Positions 25,432-33,655 of a stretch of DNA of 64,000 nucleotides are shown piece after piece. The notes under the pieces were generated by a model that saw only the letters and a list, made by a program, of their open reading frames with translations, was not told the origin of the DNA and did not search any database. The translations under genes were made by a program, and so were the position numbers. Position 1 is the first letter of the stretch; every line of letters begins with the position of its first letter. Source of the stretch: Lachnospiraceae bacterium (GTDB taxonomy: Bacteria > Bacillota > Clostridia > Lachnospirales > Lachnospiraceae); contig JAAVHZ010000048.1 of NCBI GenBank assembly GCA_014799465.1, forward strand, positions 1 to 64,000, written 5' to 3'.

Positions 25432-25803
25432 TTATACAGGATGGTTTGTAATAAATTTTTTTAGTGCCTCAAAGCTTTCGTTGCTAAGGTCATGTTCTAT
25501 TTTACATGCATCTTCGGCAGCGATATCTTTGTCTACTCCAAGGGAAGAGAGAAAGTCGGTTAAAATAGTATGTCTTTCATAGATTTTTCGTGCAATTTCT
25601 GAACCGGATTCGGTAAGGGTTATATATCCGTTTTCATCGACCTTAATATACTCATTCAACCTTAAATTTTTCATGGCAACACTTACACTGGATTTTTTAA
25701 ATCCTAGTTCATGTGCAATATCTACGGAACGTACATTGCCATTTCTCAGGCTTAGTATTAATATAGTTTCTAAATAGTCTTCTCCTGATTTATATATATT
25801 CAT
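25432..25803 (-). CDS. DtxR/MntR family metal-dependent repressor
   Basis: This product of about 123 residues has an N-terminal winged helix (YKSGEDYLETILILSLRNG, then SVDIAHELGFKKSSVSVAMKNLR). The dimerisation/metal domain includes HTILTDFLSSLGVD and DACKIEHDLS. The C-terminal SH3-like domain of DtxR is absent, as in MntR. An upstream TTG at 25815 is closer to the GGAAGGA site; the ATG at 25803 gives the family N-terminus. A palindrome over its probable promoter suggests autoregulation. Metal specificity (Mn or Fe) cannot be read from the sequence. Confidence 0.88.
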   Translation of the reverse strand: MNIYKSGEDYLETILILSLRNGNVRSVDIAHELGFKKSSVSVAMKNLRLNEYIKVDENGYITLTESGSEIARKIYERHTILTDFLSSLGVDKDIAAEDACKIEHDLSNESFEALKKFITNHPV

Positions 25804-25839
25804 TTTGTATACCAAATTCCTTCCGATAAAATTAAATAT

Positions 25840-25868
25840 ATTATATCATGATACAAAATCAAAATCAA
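25840..25868 (-). promoter_or_regulatory. Minus-strand promoter and palindromic operator for the metal regulator
   Basis: On the minus strand TTGATT (25868-25863) and TATAAT (25845-25840) are 17 bases apart. The palindrome TATCATGATA (25844-25853), extended to TTGTATCATGATATAA on the minus strand, overlaps the -10. It resembles a DtxR-family operator and would suit autorepression. Confidence 0.6.
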
Positions 25869-25903
25869 ATCATAATGTCCGTAAAAAAATACATCAAGTA
25901 TGA

Positions 25904-25931
25904 TTGTGATTTTTTAAAAATGATTTATAAT
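25904..25931 (+). promoter_or_regulatory. Promoter for pta
   Basis: TTGTGA (25904-25909) and TATAAT (25926-25931) have a 16-base spacer, 34 bases before the pta start. Confidence 0.65.
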
Positions 25932-25965
25932 GTAATTATATGAATAAGATGAAGGAGAGAAAAAT

Positions 25966-26943
25966 ATGTTTGGACAGTTGATTTCAATTTTAAAAAAGAA
26001 TCCGAAGAGAATTGTTTTTACAGAAGGAAGCGACCCGCGTATATTAGAAGCGGCATCAAGACTTTTAGCAAGCAGTTTTTTAAGTCCTATATTGGTAGGA
26101 GATACGGAAGAAATATACAGTTCAGCGGAAGAGTGTGGATTTAACATAAGGGGTGCTAATATAGTAGACCCTAAATCATATGACAGAATAGACGAAATGG
26201 TTGAGATGTTTTGTGAACTTCGTAAGAGTAAAGGAGTTACACCGGAGCAGGCAAGACAAGTGCTTTCACAGGCTAATTATTTTGGTACAATGCTTGTAAA
26301 GATGGGAGAAGCAGATGCACTTTTAGGTGGAGCTACTTATTCTACTGCAGATACGGTAAGACCTGCACTTCAGCTTATAAAAACAAAGCCGAAAAACAAA
26401 ATAGTTTCTTCATGTTTTATTCTTGTACGTCCTTCAGCTACAGGTGATAACGAAGTTCTGGCAATGGGAGATTGTGCCATAAATATTCATCCGACAGAGG
26501 ACGAGCTGGTGGAAATTGCACTTGAAACTGCTGAATGTGCAAAGATATTTGGTATAGATCCTAAAGTGGGATTTTTAAGTTATTCTACATTGGATTCGGG
26601 AAAGGGCGAAGATGTAGATAAGATGAGGAATGCAGCCGAAAAGACTAAGGCAGCAGCACCGGAACTTCCGGTAATCGGAGAAGTTCAGTTTGATGCTGCA
26701 GTATCACCGAGAGTGGCACGTGTTAAATGTCCGGGTTCTGATATAGCAGGACATGTAAATACATTTATCTTCCCTGATATCAATGCAGGAAATATCGGTT
26801 ATAAGATTGCCCAAAGGCTTGGCTCATTTGAAGCATATGGACCTATATTATTGGGATTAAATGCGCCTATTAATGATTTATCAAGAGGATGTAATGCAGC
26901 AGAAGTGTATTCTATGGCAATAATAACAGCGGCTTTAGCCTAA
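25966..26943 (+). CDS. pta: Phosphate acetyltransferase
   Basis: Pta interconverts acetyl-CoA and acetyl phosphate, the step before acetate kinase in ATP-yielding acetate formation. The 325 residues match the short class of Pta: KNPKRIVFTEGSDPRILEAA at the start, DALLGGATYSTADTVRPAL in the middle, and GSDIAGHVNTFIFPDINAGNIGYK toward the end. ATG 25966 follows GAAGGAGAG. No ackA follows, although the two are often paired. A structured repeat begins three bases after the stop. Confidence 0.97.
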   Translation: MFGQLISILKKNPKRIVFTEGSDPRILEAASRLLASSFLSPILVGDTEEIYSSAEECGFNIRGANIVDPKSYDRIDEMVEMFCELRKSKGVTPEQARQVLSQANYFGTMLVKMGEADALLGGATYSTADTVRPALQLIKTKPKNKIVSSCFILVRPSATGDNEVLAMGDCAINIHPTEDELVEIALETAECAKIFGIDPKVGFLSYSTLDSGKGEDVDKMRNAAEKTKAAAPELPVIGEVQFDAAVSPRVARVKCPGSDIAGHVNTFIFPDINAGNIGYKIAQRLGSFEAYGPILLGLNAPINDLSRGCNAAEVYSMAIITAALA

Positions 26944-26945
26944 TA

Positions 26946-27034
26946 GCGTGAAAAGAAAATCTAAGGCAGTAAAAGACACTGCCTAAGATTTTCTAAGTTT
27001 CACGCAGAAGAATCGCCTTGGGGCGATTCTTCCC
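26946..27034 (+). repeat. Paired-hairpin intergenic repeat, copy 1 (after pta)
   Basis: The first hairpin is GCGTGAAA (26946) to TTTCACGC (27005), enclosing AGAAAATCTAAGGCAGT and its near-perfect complement. The second is GAAGAATCGCC (27007-27017) with GGCGATTCTTC (27022-27032). Copies follow the genes ending at 33474 and 50499. The outer stem changes on both sides between copies 1 and 2, which keeps the pairing. It begins directly after the gene stop. Confidence 0.9.
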
Positions 27035-27049
27035 GAGTAGATAAAATTG

Positions 27050-27090
27050 AAGGCTTCGAAGGATGAATGTTCATTTTTCGGAGCTTTTAT
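27050..27090 (+). terminator. Terminator downstream of pta repeat
   Basis: AAGGCTTCGAAGGATG pairs with CATTTTTCGGAGCTTTT through about 16 pairs, several of them G-U. T-rich sequence follows. Confidence 0.7.
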
Positions 27091-27113
27091 AATTTGGTAA
27101 AGGAGAGAAATAA

Positions 27114-27536
27114 ATGGATGTAAAAGAATATGAGCATAGGGTACAGTATTATGAGACGGATCAAATGGGCATAGTACATCATTCAAATTATATAAGATGG
27201 TTTGAATCTGCAAGACTTGATTTTATGAAACAGATAGGAATACCATATAGAAAAATGGAGGAAATGGGGATAATAAGTCCTGTGCTGTCAGTGGAATGCA
27301 GGTATAAGGAAATGGTCTATTTTGATGATGTGGTTCATATAAAGGCTGATTTAATAAAGTATAATGGTATAAAAATGGAGATAAAATATACTGTTGTGAA
27401 TGAGGCAGACGGAAAAATATGCACAGAAGGAAGCAGTAGCCATTGTTTTCTTGATAAAAAAGGAGGAATATTATCACTTAAGAAAAGCTATCCTGATATA
27501 CATGTGTTGTTTGAAAATGTGAAACATAATACTTAA
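27114..27536 (+). CDS. Acyl-CoA thioesterase, YbgC/FadM type hotdog fold
   Basis: This 140-residue single hotdog-domain protein has the conserved entry YYETDQMGIVHHSNYIRWFE, containing the catalytic Asp and the following HHxNY motif. Later comes the FDDVVHIKADL strand. Family members hydrolyse short- or medium-chain acyl-CoA. ATG 27114 follows AAAGGAGAG. Natural substrate unknown. It is separated from pta by a terminator. Confidence 0.92.
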   Translation: MDVKEYEHRVQYYETDQMGIVHHSNYIRWFESARLDFMKQIGIPYRKMEEMGIISPVLSVECRYKEMVYFDDVVHIKADLIKYNGIKMEIKYTVVNEADGKICTEGSSSHCFLDKKGGILSLKKSYPDIHVLFENVKHNT

Positions 27537-27582
27537 TGTTTCTTCATATAATAGAAAGATTATATGGTATTCGGAGAGTTAT

Positions 27583-28137
27583 ATGGAATTTAATGAAAGC
27601 AGGACTTTTGGGAATCTTCAAAAGGCAATGGATTGTGAAATGCGTTCCAGCATGATGTATAGTATGTATGCAGAAAATGCACAAAAAGAACAGTTAAGAC
27701 CTATAGCACAGGTTTTTAACAGGTTGTCTGAGAATGAAAAAGCTCATGCGGAGATTTGGAAAAGACTGATAAGTGATGGTAGAAAAGAAACAACTGCCGA
27801 TAACTTAAAAAATGCAGCATTAGAAGAACAGAACCAATGGATGAAAATGTATGAAGAATATGCAAATATTGCAGCAGAAGAAGGTTATATGGAGATATCC
27901 GACCTGTTCAGAAGGGTGGCATTAATAGAACATCATCATGATATACTGCTTGCGGGATTGAGAAAGGCGTTAGAAACAGACTGTTTATTCTGCTGTGAGG
28001 AAGAAACAATATGGATATGTACTAACTGTGGATATTTATATTATGGAAATTGTGCTCCTGAAAAATGTCCGGTATGTGGCTATCCAAAAGAATATTACGA
28101 AAAACTTAATGATGAAGAGGATAATTGCAAAAATTAG
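27583..28137 (+). CDS. Rubrerythrin-type diiron protein
   Basis: The 184 residues have an N-terminal four-helix ferritin-like domain with diiron ligands in MDCEMRS, SENEKAHAEIW, EQNQW and RRVALIEHHHD. A C-terminal rubredoxin-like iron site has two Cys pairs (ICTNCGYLYYG and KCPVCGYP). Rubrerythrins reduce hydrogen peroxide in anaerobes. ATG 27583 follows GGAGAG. The layout fits an oxidative-stress peroxidase; the electron donor is not encoded nearby. Confidence 0.93.
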   Translation: MEFNESRTFGNLQKAMDCEMRSSMMYSMYAENAQKEQLRPIAQVFNRLSENEKAHAEIWKRLISDGRKETTADNLKNAALEEQNQWMKMYEEYANIAAEEGYMEISDLFRRVALIEHHHDILLAGLRKALETDCLFCCEEETIWICTNCGYLYYGNCAPEKCPVCGYPKEYYEKLNDEEDNCKN

Positions 28138-28159
28138 TGTTTAAATTTTATTATGTTTA

Positions 28160-28168
28160 TGCTAGAAT
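28160..28168 (+). promoter_or_regulatory. Extended -10 promoter for the polyamine cluster
   Basis: TG-C-TAGAAT forms an extended -10 without a clear -35. Transcription would start near 28175, giving a leader of about 77 bases before speD. Confidence 0.5.
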
Positions 28169-28188
28169 ACATAATGACGGTAAGACGG

Positions 28189-28223
28189 AATCTGATGTGC
28201 AGCCACAAACTGCATATCAGATT
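28189..28223 (+). terminator. Leader hairpin upstream of speD
   Basis: AATCTGATGTGCAG (28189-28202) pairs with CTGCATATCAGATT (28210-28223), with one G-U pair, followed by GTTTTA. It may end the rubrerythrin transcript. If the promoter at 28160 is real, it also lies in the speD leader and could attenuate the polyamine operon. Confidence 0.6.
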
Positions 28224-28251
28224 GTTTTAATGTGATTGGAGGAATGTAAGG

Positions 28252-29055
28252 TTGAATAATAAGCTGACACTTTATGGCTTTAACAACCTCACAAAAACGC
28301 TTAGTTTTAATATATACGATGTTTGCTACGCGAAGAGTGAGAAAGAACAAAAAGAATATATAAGATATATTGACGAACAATATAATTCAAACAGGCTGAC
28401 AAAAATATTATGCGATGTTACGGATTTGATAGGTGCACAGATTCTTAATATATCAAAGCAGGATTATGAGCCACAGGGAGCTTCTGTAAATGTGCTTATA
28501 GCAGAAGAATCATTGACAGGAGAAGATATTGACCGATCATGCAATTTGGGCAAATTCGTAGATGACAGCAGGAATATGATACATGCACATCTTGATAAAA
28601 GCCATGTTACAGTCCATACATTTCCTGAATCACATCCTGATAAAGCAATATCTACATTCAGGGTGGATATTGATGTAGCTACCTGCGGAAAGGTTTCACC
28701 TTTAAATGCACTTAATTATCTTATTGGAAGCTTTGATTCGGATATAATAATTATAGATTACCGCGTGCGGGGATTTACAAGAGACGTATTCGGTAAAAAA
28801 TATTTTTTGGACCATAATATAACATCTGTTCAGGATTATATAGATGACAGTACGCTTAAAAAATATGATTCAATGGATGTGAATGTATATCAGTCTAATA
28901 TATTTCACACAAAAATGAAGATTAAAGAAATAGAACTTCAGAATTATCTTTTCCATCAGGATGTTAATCTTCTTACAGAGCAGCAGAAAAAAGAGATAGG
29001 CGAAAGCCTGAAGCATGAAATGGAAGAAATTTTCAGTGGAATGAATATTTATTAA
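28252..29055 (+). CDS. speD: S-adenosylmethionine decarboxylase proenzyme (E. coli type)
   Basis: SpeD makes decarboxylated SAM, the aminopropyl donor for spermidine. The 267 residues match the long bacterial class. The self-cleavage site is LDKSHVTVH, with Ser117 becoming the pyruvoyl group. Further family blocks are TFRVDIDVATCGKVSPLNAL and IIDYRVRGFTRDVFGKK. Translation starts at a TTG (28252) with GGAGGA 8 bases upstream. It heads the polyamine cluster. Confidence 0.95.
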   Translation: MNNKLTLYGFNNLTKTLSFNIYDVCYAKSEKEQKEYIRYIDEQYNSNRLTKILCDVTDLIGAQILNISKQDYEPQGASVNVLIAEESLTGEDIDRSCNLGKFVDDSRNMIHAHLDKSHVTVHTFPESHPDKAISTFRVDIDVATCGKVSPLNALNYLIGSFDSDIIIIDYRVRGFTRDVFGKKYFLDHNITSVQDYIDDSTLKKYDSMDVNVYQSNIFHTKMKIKEIELQNYLFHQDVNLLTEQQKKEIGESLKHEMEEIFSGMNIY

Positions 29056-29068
29056 CCATAAGGAGAAC

Positions 29069-30532
29069 TTGTATAGTAAAATGAAAGACTACTTATCACA
29101 AAATAATACACCTATCCATGAAGCACTAAAAAAACATTGTGAGCAGCGAGTGGTACATTTTGATGTTCCGGGCCATAAAGGAGGCAGAGGCAATAAGGAA
29201 TTAAAATATTTTCTTGGAGAGCAGTGCCTTAAAGCTGATGTCAATTCAATGAAACCGCTTGATAATCTGTGTCATCCTATATCTGTAATAAAGGATGCAC
29301 AGGAGTTGGCAGCAGAGGCATTTGGTGCAGAAGAGGTATTTTTTATAGTTAATGGAACAACAGCGGCAGTTCAGGCAATGGTAATGTCTGCATGCAAACA
29401 GGGAGAGAAAATCATTCTTCCGAGAAATGTGCATAGAAGTGCCATTAATGCACTTATACTGTGTGGGGCAGTCCCTGTCTATGTTAACCCCGGGGTAAAC
29501 GGAGAACTTGGAATACCTCTTGGTATGTCAGTGGAATCATTAATTGATGCCATTGAAAAGAATCCAGATGCTAAGGCGGTAATGGTCAATAATCCTACAT
29601 ATTATGGGGTGTGCTCTGATATTAAAAAAATAGTAGATGTGGCACATGCACATGGTATGATGGTTCTGGCTGATGAAGCACATGGAACACATTTTTATTT
29701 CGGCGAAAATATGCCACTGTCTGCTATGGAGGCTGGGGCAGATATGGCAGCAGTCAGTATGCATAAAACAGGAGGCTCGCTGACACAAAGTTCATTTCTG
29801 CTGTGTAATAAAGGTGTGGATACAGGGTATGTAAGGCAGATAATAAATCTGACACAGACCACCAGTGGTTCATATTTATTATTGTCATCATTGGATATTT
29901 CAAGGAAAAATCTTTATCTTAACGGAAAATATATATTTGAACGGACAGTGGAATTTACCAGGTATGCAAGAGAAGAGATAAATGCAATAGGCGGTTATTA
30001 TGCTTTTGGTGATGAACTTGTGAATAAAGATACGGTATTTGCTTTTGACCCTACAAAATTGTCAGTAAATACAAGGAATATAGGGCTTGCAGGAATTGAG
30101 GTATATGACCTTCTTAGAGATGAATACGATATTCAGATAGAGTTTGGAGATATTGGAAATATTCTGGCAATAGTATCCGGCGGAGAGCGTGAGCTGGAGA
30201 TTGAAAGGCTGTTATCAGCATTATCGGAGATAAAAAGGATACATGGCAGAGAAAAAGCACAAACATTAAATCAGGAGTATATCGACCCTTCAATAAAACT
30301 TACTCCCCATGAGGCTTTTTTTGCACCGAAAAAAAGATTGCCAATTGAAGAAAGTGCGGGATATGTAAGTGCAGAATTTGTAATGTGTTATCCTCCGGGA
30401 ATTCCTATTTTGGCACCAGGTGAGCTGGTTACAAAGGAGATAACTGATTATGTCAGATATGCAAAGGAAAAAGGCTGTCAGGTTACAGGAACGGAAGATA
30501 TGGATACAGAATATTTAAATGTTGTTAAATAA
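29069..30532 (+). CDS. Orn/Lys/Arg decarboxylase, probably arginine decarboxylase
   Basis: This 487-residue fold-type I PLP enzyme has FDVPGHKGG near the N-terminus, DEAHGTHFYF, and the PLP-binding Lys233 in SMHKTGGSLTQS. The C-terminal domain includes CYPPGIPILAPGE. The short form without an N-terminal receiver domain is typical of Gram-positives. An agmatinase gene (speB) in the same cluster points to arginine as substrate, making agmatine, but lysine or ornithine cannot be excluded by sequence alone. TTG 29069 lies close to an AAGGAG site; an ATG at 29081 is the alternative. Confidence 0.93.
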   Translation: MYSKMKDYLSQNNTPIHEALKKHCEQRVVHFDVPGHKGGRGNKELKYFLGEQCLKADVNSMKPLDNLCHPISVIKDAQELAAEAFGAEEVFFIVNGTTAAVQAMVMSACKQGEKIILPRNVHRSAINALILCGAVPVYVNPGVNGELGIPLGMSVESLIDAIEKNPDAKAVMVNNPTYYGVCSDIKKIVDVAHAHGMMVLADEAHGTHFYFGENMPLSAMEAGADMAAVSMHKTGGSLTQSSFLLCNKGVDTGYVRQIINLTQTTSGSYLLLSSLDISRKNLYLNGKYIFERTVEFTRYAREEINAIGGYYAFGDELVNKDTVFAFDPTKLSVNTRNIGLAGIEVYDLLRDEYDIQIEFGDIGNILAIVSGGERELEIERLLSALSEIKRIHGREKAQTLNQEYIDPSIKLTPHEAFFAPKKRLPIEESAGYVSAEFVMCYPPGIPILAPGELVTKEITDYVRYAKEKGCQVTGTEDMDTEYLNVVK

Positions 30533-30551
30533 CGCCGGAAGGACTGATAAA

Positions 30552-31400
30552 ATGGAATTGTGGTTTACTGAAGAACATACAAAAGATGTACGTTTTTCTA
30601 TAAGAGTTGAAAGACAGCTGGTATCAGTTAAGAGCAGATATCAGGAGATAGCAGTATTTGATACAAAGGAATTTGGAAAGGTATTGGCACTTGACGGATA
30701 TGTTATGCTTACAGAAAAGGACGAGTTCATATATCATGAAATGATTACACATGTTCCGATGGCAGTTAATCCTGATGTCAGAAATGTGCTTATTATAGGT
30801 GCAGGTGACGGAGGTACGGTTAGAGAACTTACAAGATATAAGACTATTGAACATATTGATATGGTGGAGATTGACGAGGAAGTAGTAAATGTATGTAAAG
30901 AATATCTGACTAAGACAAGCTGTGAACTTAATGATGAAAGACTTAATATATATTACGAAGACGGTCTCAAATATGTAAGACGGAAAAATAATGAATACGA
31001 CTTGATAATAGTGGATTCTACAGACCCATTTGGACCGGGGGAAGGACTATTTACAAAGGAATTTTATGGTAATTGCTATCAGGCACTAAATGAAAAAGGA
31101 ATTCTTATTAACCAGCATGAGAGTCCGTATTATGAGGATGATGCGGCATCAATGGTAAGGGCACATAAAAATATAGAAAGTGTATTTGAATATAGTTTTG
31201 TGTACCAATTTCATATGCCTACATATCCTTCAGGGCACTGGCTGTTTGGATTTGCATCTAAAAAATATGACCCGGTAAAAGATTTGCAACAGGATGCATG
31301 GAATAAACTTGGTATTACTACGGGATATTACAATACAGAGCTGCACAAAGGAGCATTTGCATTACCGAATTATGTAAAGGAGCTGTTGAATGAACAATAG
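30552..31400 (+). CDS. speE: Polyamine aminopropyltransferase (spermidine synthase)
   Basis: This product of about 282 residues moves the aminopropyl group of decarboxylated SAM to putrescine. Visible motifs are ALDGYVMLTEKDEFIYHEMI, the SAM-fold IIGAGDGGTVREL, the VEIDEEVV strand, and the catalytic Asp in IIVDSTDPFGPGEGL. The ATG at 30552 is chosen over an upstream start inside the decarboxylase because GGAAGGAC lies 8-10 bases before it. The end overlaps speB by 11 bases. Acceptors other than putrescine are possible. Confidence 0.95.
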   Translation: MELWFTEEHTKDVRFSIRVERQLVSVKSRYQEIAVFDTKEFGKVLALDGYVMLTEKDEFIYHEMITHVPMAVNPDVRNVLIIGAGDGGTVRELTRYKTIEHIDMVEIDEEVVNVCKEYLTKTSCELNDERLNIYYEDGLKYVRRKNNEYDLIIVDSTDPFGPGEGLFTKEFYGNCYQALNEKGILINQHESPYYEDDAASMVRAHKNIESVFEYSFVYQFHMPTYPSGHWLFGFASKKYDPVKDLQQDAWNKLGITTGYYNTELHKGAFALPNYVKELLNEQ

Positions 31401-32238
31401 AAATATACACACATTTATAGCATGTGATAAAGAATATGAAGACAGTGATATAGTAATATTTGGTGCACCGTTTGACTGTACTACATCATACAGACCGGGA
31501 GCAAGATTTGCACCAGAAGCAATAAGGAATGAAAGTTATGGTATAGAAACATACAGCCTGTATCAGGATAAGGATTTGGAAGATACAAACGTATTTGATG
31601 GAGGAGATTTAGAACTTCCGTTTGGAAATCCTGAACCGGCACTTGATATGATTGAAAAATATACAGAAAAAGTAATTAAAGATGGAAAACTTCCATTTAT
31701 GATAGGAGGGGAACATCTTGTGACTCTGGGAGCAGTAAAGGCTGCCGTTAAAAAGTATGAAAATCTTCATATTATACATTTTGACGCACATGCTGATTTA
31801 AGGCAGGAGTATCTTGGAATGACACTTTCACATGCGTCTGTAATCAGAAGATGCCATGAACTTACAGGTGATGGAAGAATATTTCAGTTCGGAATAAGGA
31901 GTGGAGACAGGCAGGAAATGGCATGGGGAAGTAAACATGTTTCAACATGCCGTTTTAACTTTAATAAATTGGAAAATGTGATTGACAGTCTTAGAAATGT
32001 ACCTGTATACTTTACCATAGATTTGGATATATTAGACCCTTCGGAATTTCCGGGAACAGGAACACCGGAGGCAGGTGGAGTAACTTATAACGAGTTGATA
32101 ACGGCAGTTGAAAAGGTATTGAAACTTAATATAGTCGGTATGGATATGGTGGAATTATCACCGACATATGACCATTCAGGTATATCTACAGCATTAGCAT
32201 GTAAACTGTTAAGGGAAATATTATTATACCTTTCATAA
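31390..32238 (+). CDS. speB: Agmatinase
   Basis: This 282-residue arginase-superfamily enzyme hydrolyses agmatine to putrescine and urea. The Mn ligands lie in GGEHLVTLGA, HFDAHADLRQEY and TIDLDILDPSEFPGTGTPE. ATG 31390 is inside the speE end, behind AAGGAGCTG, so the two are translationally coupled. Its position after the decarboxylase completes arginine-agmatine-putrescine. Confidence 0.95.
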   Translation: MNNRNIHTFIACDKEYEDSDIVIFGAPFDCTTSYRPGARFAPEAIRNESYGIETYSLYQDKDLEDTNVFDGGDLELPFGNPEPALDMIEKYTEKVIKDGKLPFMIGGEHLVTLGAVKAAVKKYENLHIIHFDAHADLRQEYLGMTLSHASVIRRCHELTGDGRIFQFGIRSGDRQEMAWGSKHVSTCRFNFNKLENVIDSLRNVPVYFTIDLDILDPSEFPGTGTPEAGGVTYNELITAVEKVLKLNIVGMDMVELSPTYDHSGISTALACKLLREILLYLS

Positions 32239-32271
32239 ATGTATTGCCAAAACAGGCGGAATGGAGGAAAA

Positions 32272-33474
32272 ATGGGAAGAGCATTAATTATAGGAGCAGG
32301 CGGAGTAGCAAGTGTGGCAGTTCACAAATGCTGCCAGTATCCGGAGGTATTTGAAGAGATTTGCATAGCCAGCAGAACAAAGGCTAAGTGTGATGCATTA
32401 AAGGAAAAGTTAGACGGAGGCAAAACCCAAATAACTACGGCACAGGTAGATGCGGATTCTGTAGAACAGCTTATTGAATTGATAAACAGTTATAAACCTG
32501 ATATTGTAATGAATATTGCATTGCCATATCAGGATTTGACCATAATGGATGCATGTCTTGCCACAAAGACACATTACCTTGATACGGCAAATTATGAACC
32601 GGAAGATACTGCGAAGTTTGAGTATAAGTGGCAGTGGGCATATAGAGAAAGGTTTGAAAAAGCAGGTATAACTGCACTTTTGGGAAGCGGATTTGATCCT
32701 GGTGTAACAGGAGTATTTTCTGCCTATGCCATGAAGCATCATTTTGATGAAATAAATGAGATTGATATATTGGACTGTAATGCAGGAGATCATGGTTATC
32801 CATTTGCAACTAATTTTAATCCCGAGATAAATATAAGAGAAGTATCTGCTAAAGGCAGCTATTGGGAAGAGGGAAAATGGGTAGAAACAGAACCTATGGA
32901 GATTAAAAGTGTATATAATTTTCCAGAAATCGGAGAGCGGGATATGTATCTTCTCCATCATGAGGAACTGGAATCACTGGCACTTAATATTAAAGGTATA
33001 AAAAGGATAAGATTTTTTATGACATTTGGCCAGAGCTATCTTGACCATTTAAGATGCCTTGAAGATGTAGGTATGACATCCATAGAACCTATAGAATTTG
33101 AAGGAAAGCAGATAGTACCGCTTCAGTTTTTAAAAGCCGTACTACCGGATCCTGCATCACTTGGACCGAGAACAAAGGGAAAGACGAATATTGGATGCAT
33201 ATTTAAGGGGAAGAAGGACGGTAAGGATAAAACTTATTATCTATATAATGTATGTGACCATCAGGAGTGTTATAAAGAAGTGGGTTCTCAGGCAGTATCT
33301 TATACTACCGGAGTTCCTGCAATGATAGGTGCGGCAATGATTCTTACGGGCAAGTGGAATAAGCCTGGTGTCTATAATATAGAAGAATTTGATCCTGATC
33401 CGTTTATGGATGCACTGAATCGTTTTGGACTTCCGTGGAAAGAAAGTTTTAATCCGGATATGGTTAAAGTGTGA
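32272..33474 (+). CDS. Carboxy(nor)spermidine dehydrogenase (saccharopine dehydrogenase family)
   Basis: This enzyme of about 400 residues joins putrescine (or diaminopropane) to aspartate semialdehyde with NADPH, giving carboxyspermidine. The N-terminal Rossmann motif is LIIGAGGVASVAVHKC. IVMNIALPYQDLTIMDACL and GFDPGVTGVFSAYAMKH are shared with saccharopine dehydrogenases. Neighbouring nspC sets the substrate assignment. The ATG at 32272 has GGAGGA upstream; an earlier ATG at 32239 has none. A paired-hairpin repeat begins a few bases after the stop. Confidence 0.93.
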   Translation: MGRALIIGAGGVASVAVHKCCQYPEVFEEICIASRTKAKCDALKEKLDGGKTQITTAQVDADSVEQLIELINSYKPDIVMNIALPYQDLTIMDACLATKTHYLDTANYEPEDTAKFEYKWQWAYRERFEKAGITALLGSGFDPGVTGVFSAYAMKHHFDEINEIDILDCNAGDHGYPFATNFNPEINIREVSAKGSYWEEGKWVETEPMEIKSVYNFPEIGERDMYLLHHEELESLALNIKGIKRIRFFMTFGQSYLDHLRCLEDVGMTSIEPIEFEGKQIVPLQFLKAVLPDPASLGPRTKGKTNIGCIFKGKKDGKDKTYYLYNVCDHQECYKEVGSQAVSYTTGVPAMIGAAMILTGKWNKPGVYNIEEFDPDPFMDALNRFGLPWKESFNPDMVKV

Positions 33475-33477
33475 AAA

Positions 33478-33620
33478 GTGTGAGAAGAAAATCTAAGGCA
33501 GCAAAAGACGCAGCCTAAGATTTTCTAAGTCTCACACGGAAGAATCGCTGGGGCGATTCTTCTGATATATTTTTAAGTATTGTTTGTGCCGACTGTGTCG
33601 GCATGAGTGAAAGTGTGAAG
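33478..33620 (+). repeat. Paired-hairpin intergenic repeat, copy 2 (in the polyamine cluster)
   Basis: GTGTGAGA (33478-33485) pairs with TCTCACAC (33530-33537), around AATCTAAGGC and its complement. A second hairpin GAAGAATCGC/GCGATTCTTC follows. The tail has GTGCCGACTGTGTCGGCA and AGTGAAAGTGTGAAGGA, which recur after copy 3. It lies between the carboxyspermidine dehydrogenase gene and nspC, so it interrupts an otherwise tight operon. Confidence 0.88.
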
Positions 33621-33655
33621 GAATACACTACTAAGTTTATGTATTGGAGGTTGAT

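Noticed and set aside
28175-28251. SAM riboswitch upstream of speD
   Set aside because: The leader is too short for any SAM riboswitch I know and shows only one simple hairpin.
32410-32961. Minus-strand 183-codon open frame in the carboxyspermidine dehydrogenase gene
   Set aside because: It lacks a plausible ribosome binding site, its translation is rich in Cys/Ile/Tyr as expected for antisense of AT-rich genes, and the plus-strand gene is well supported.
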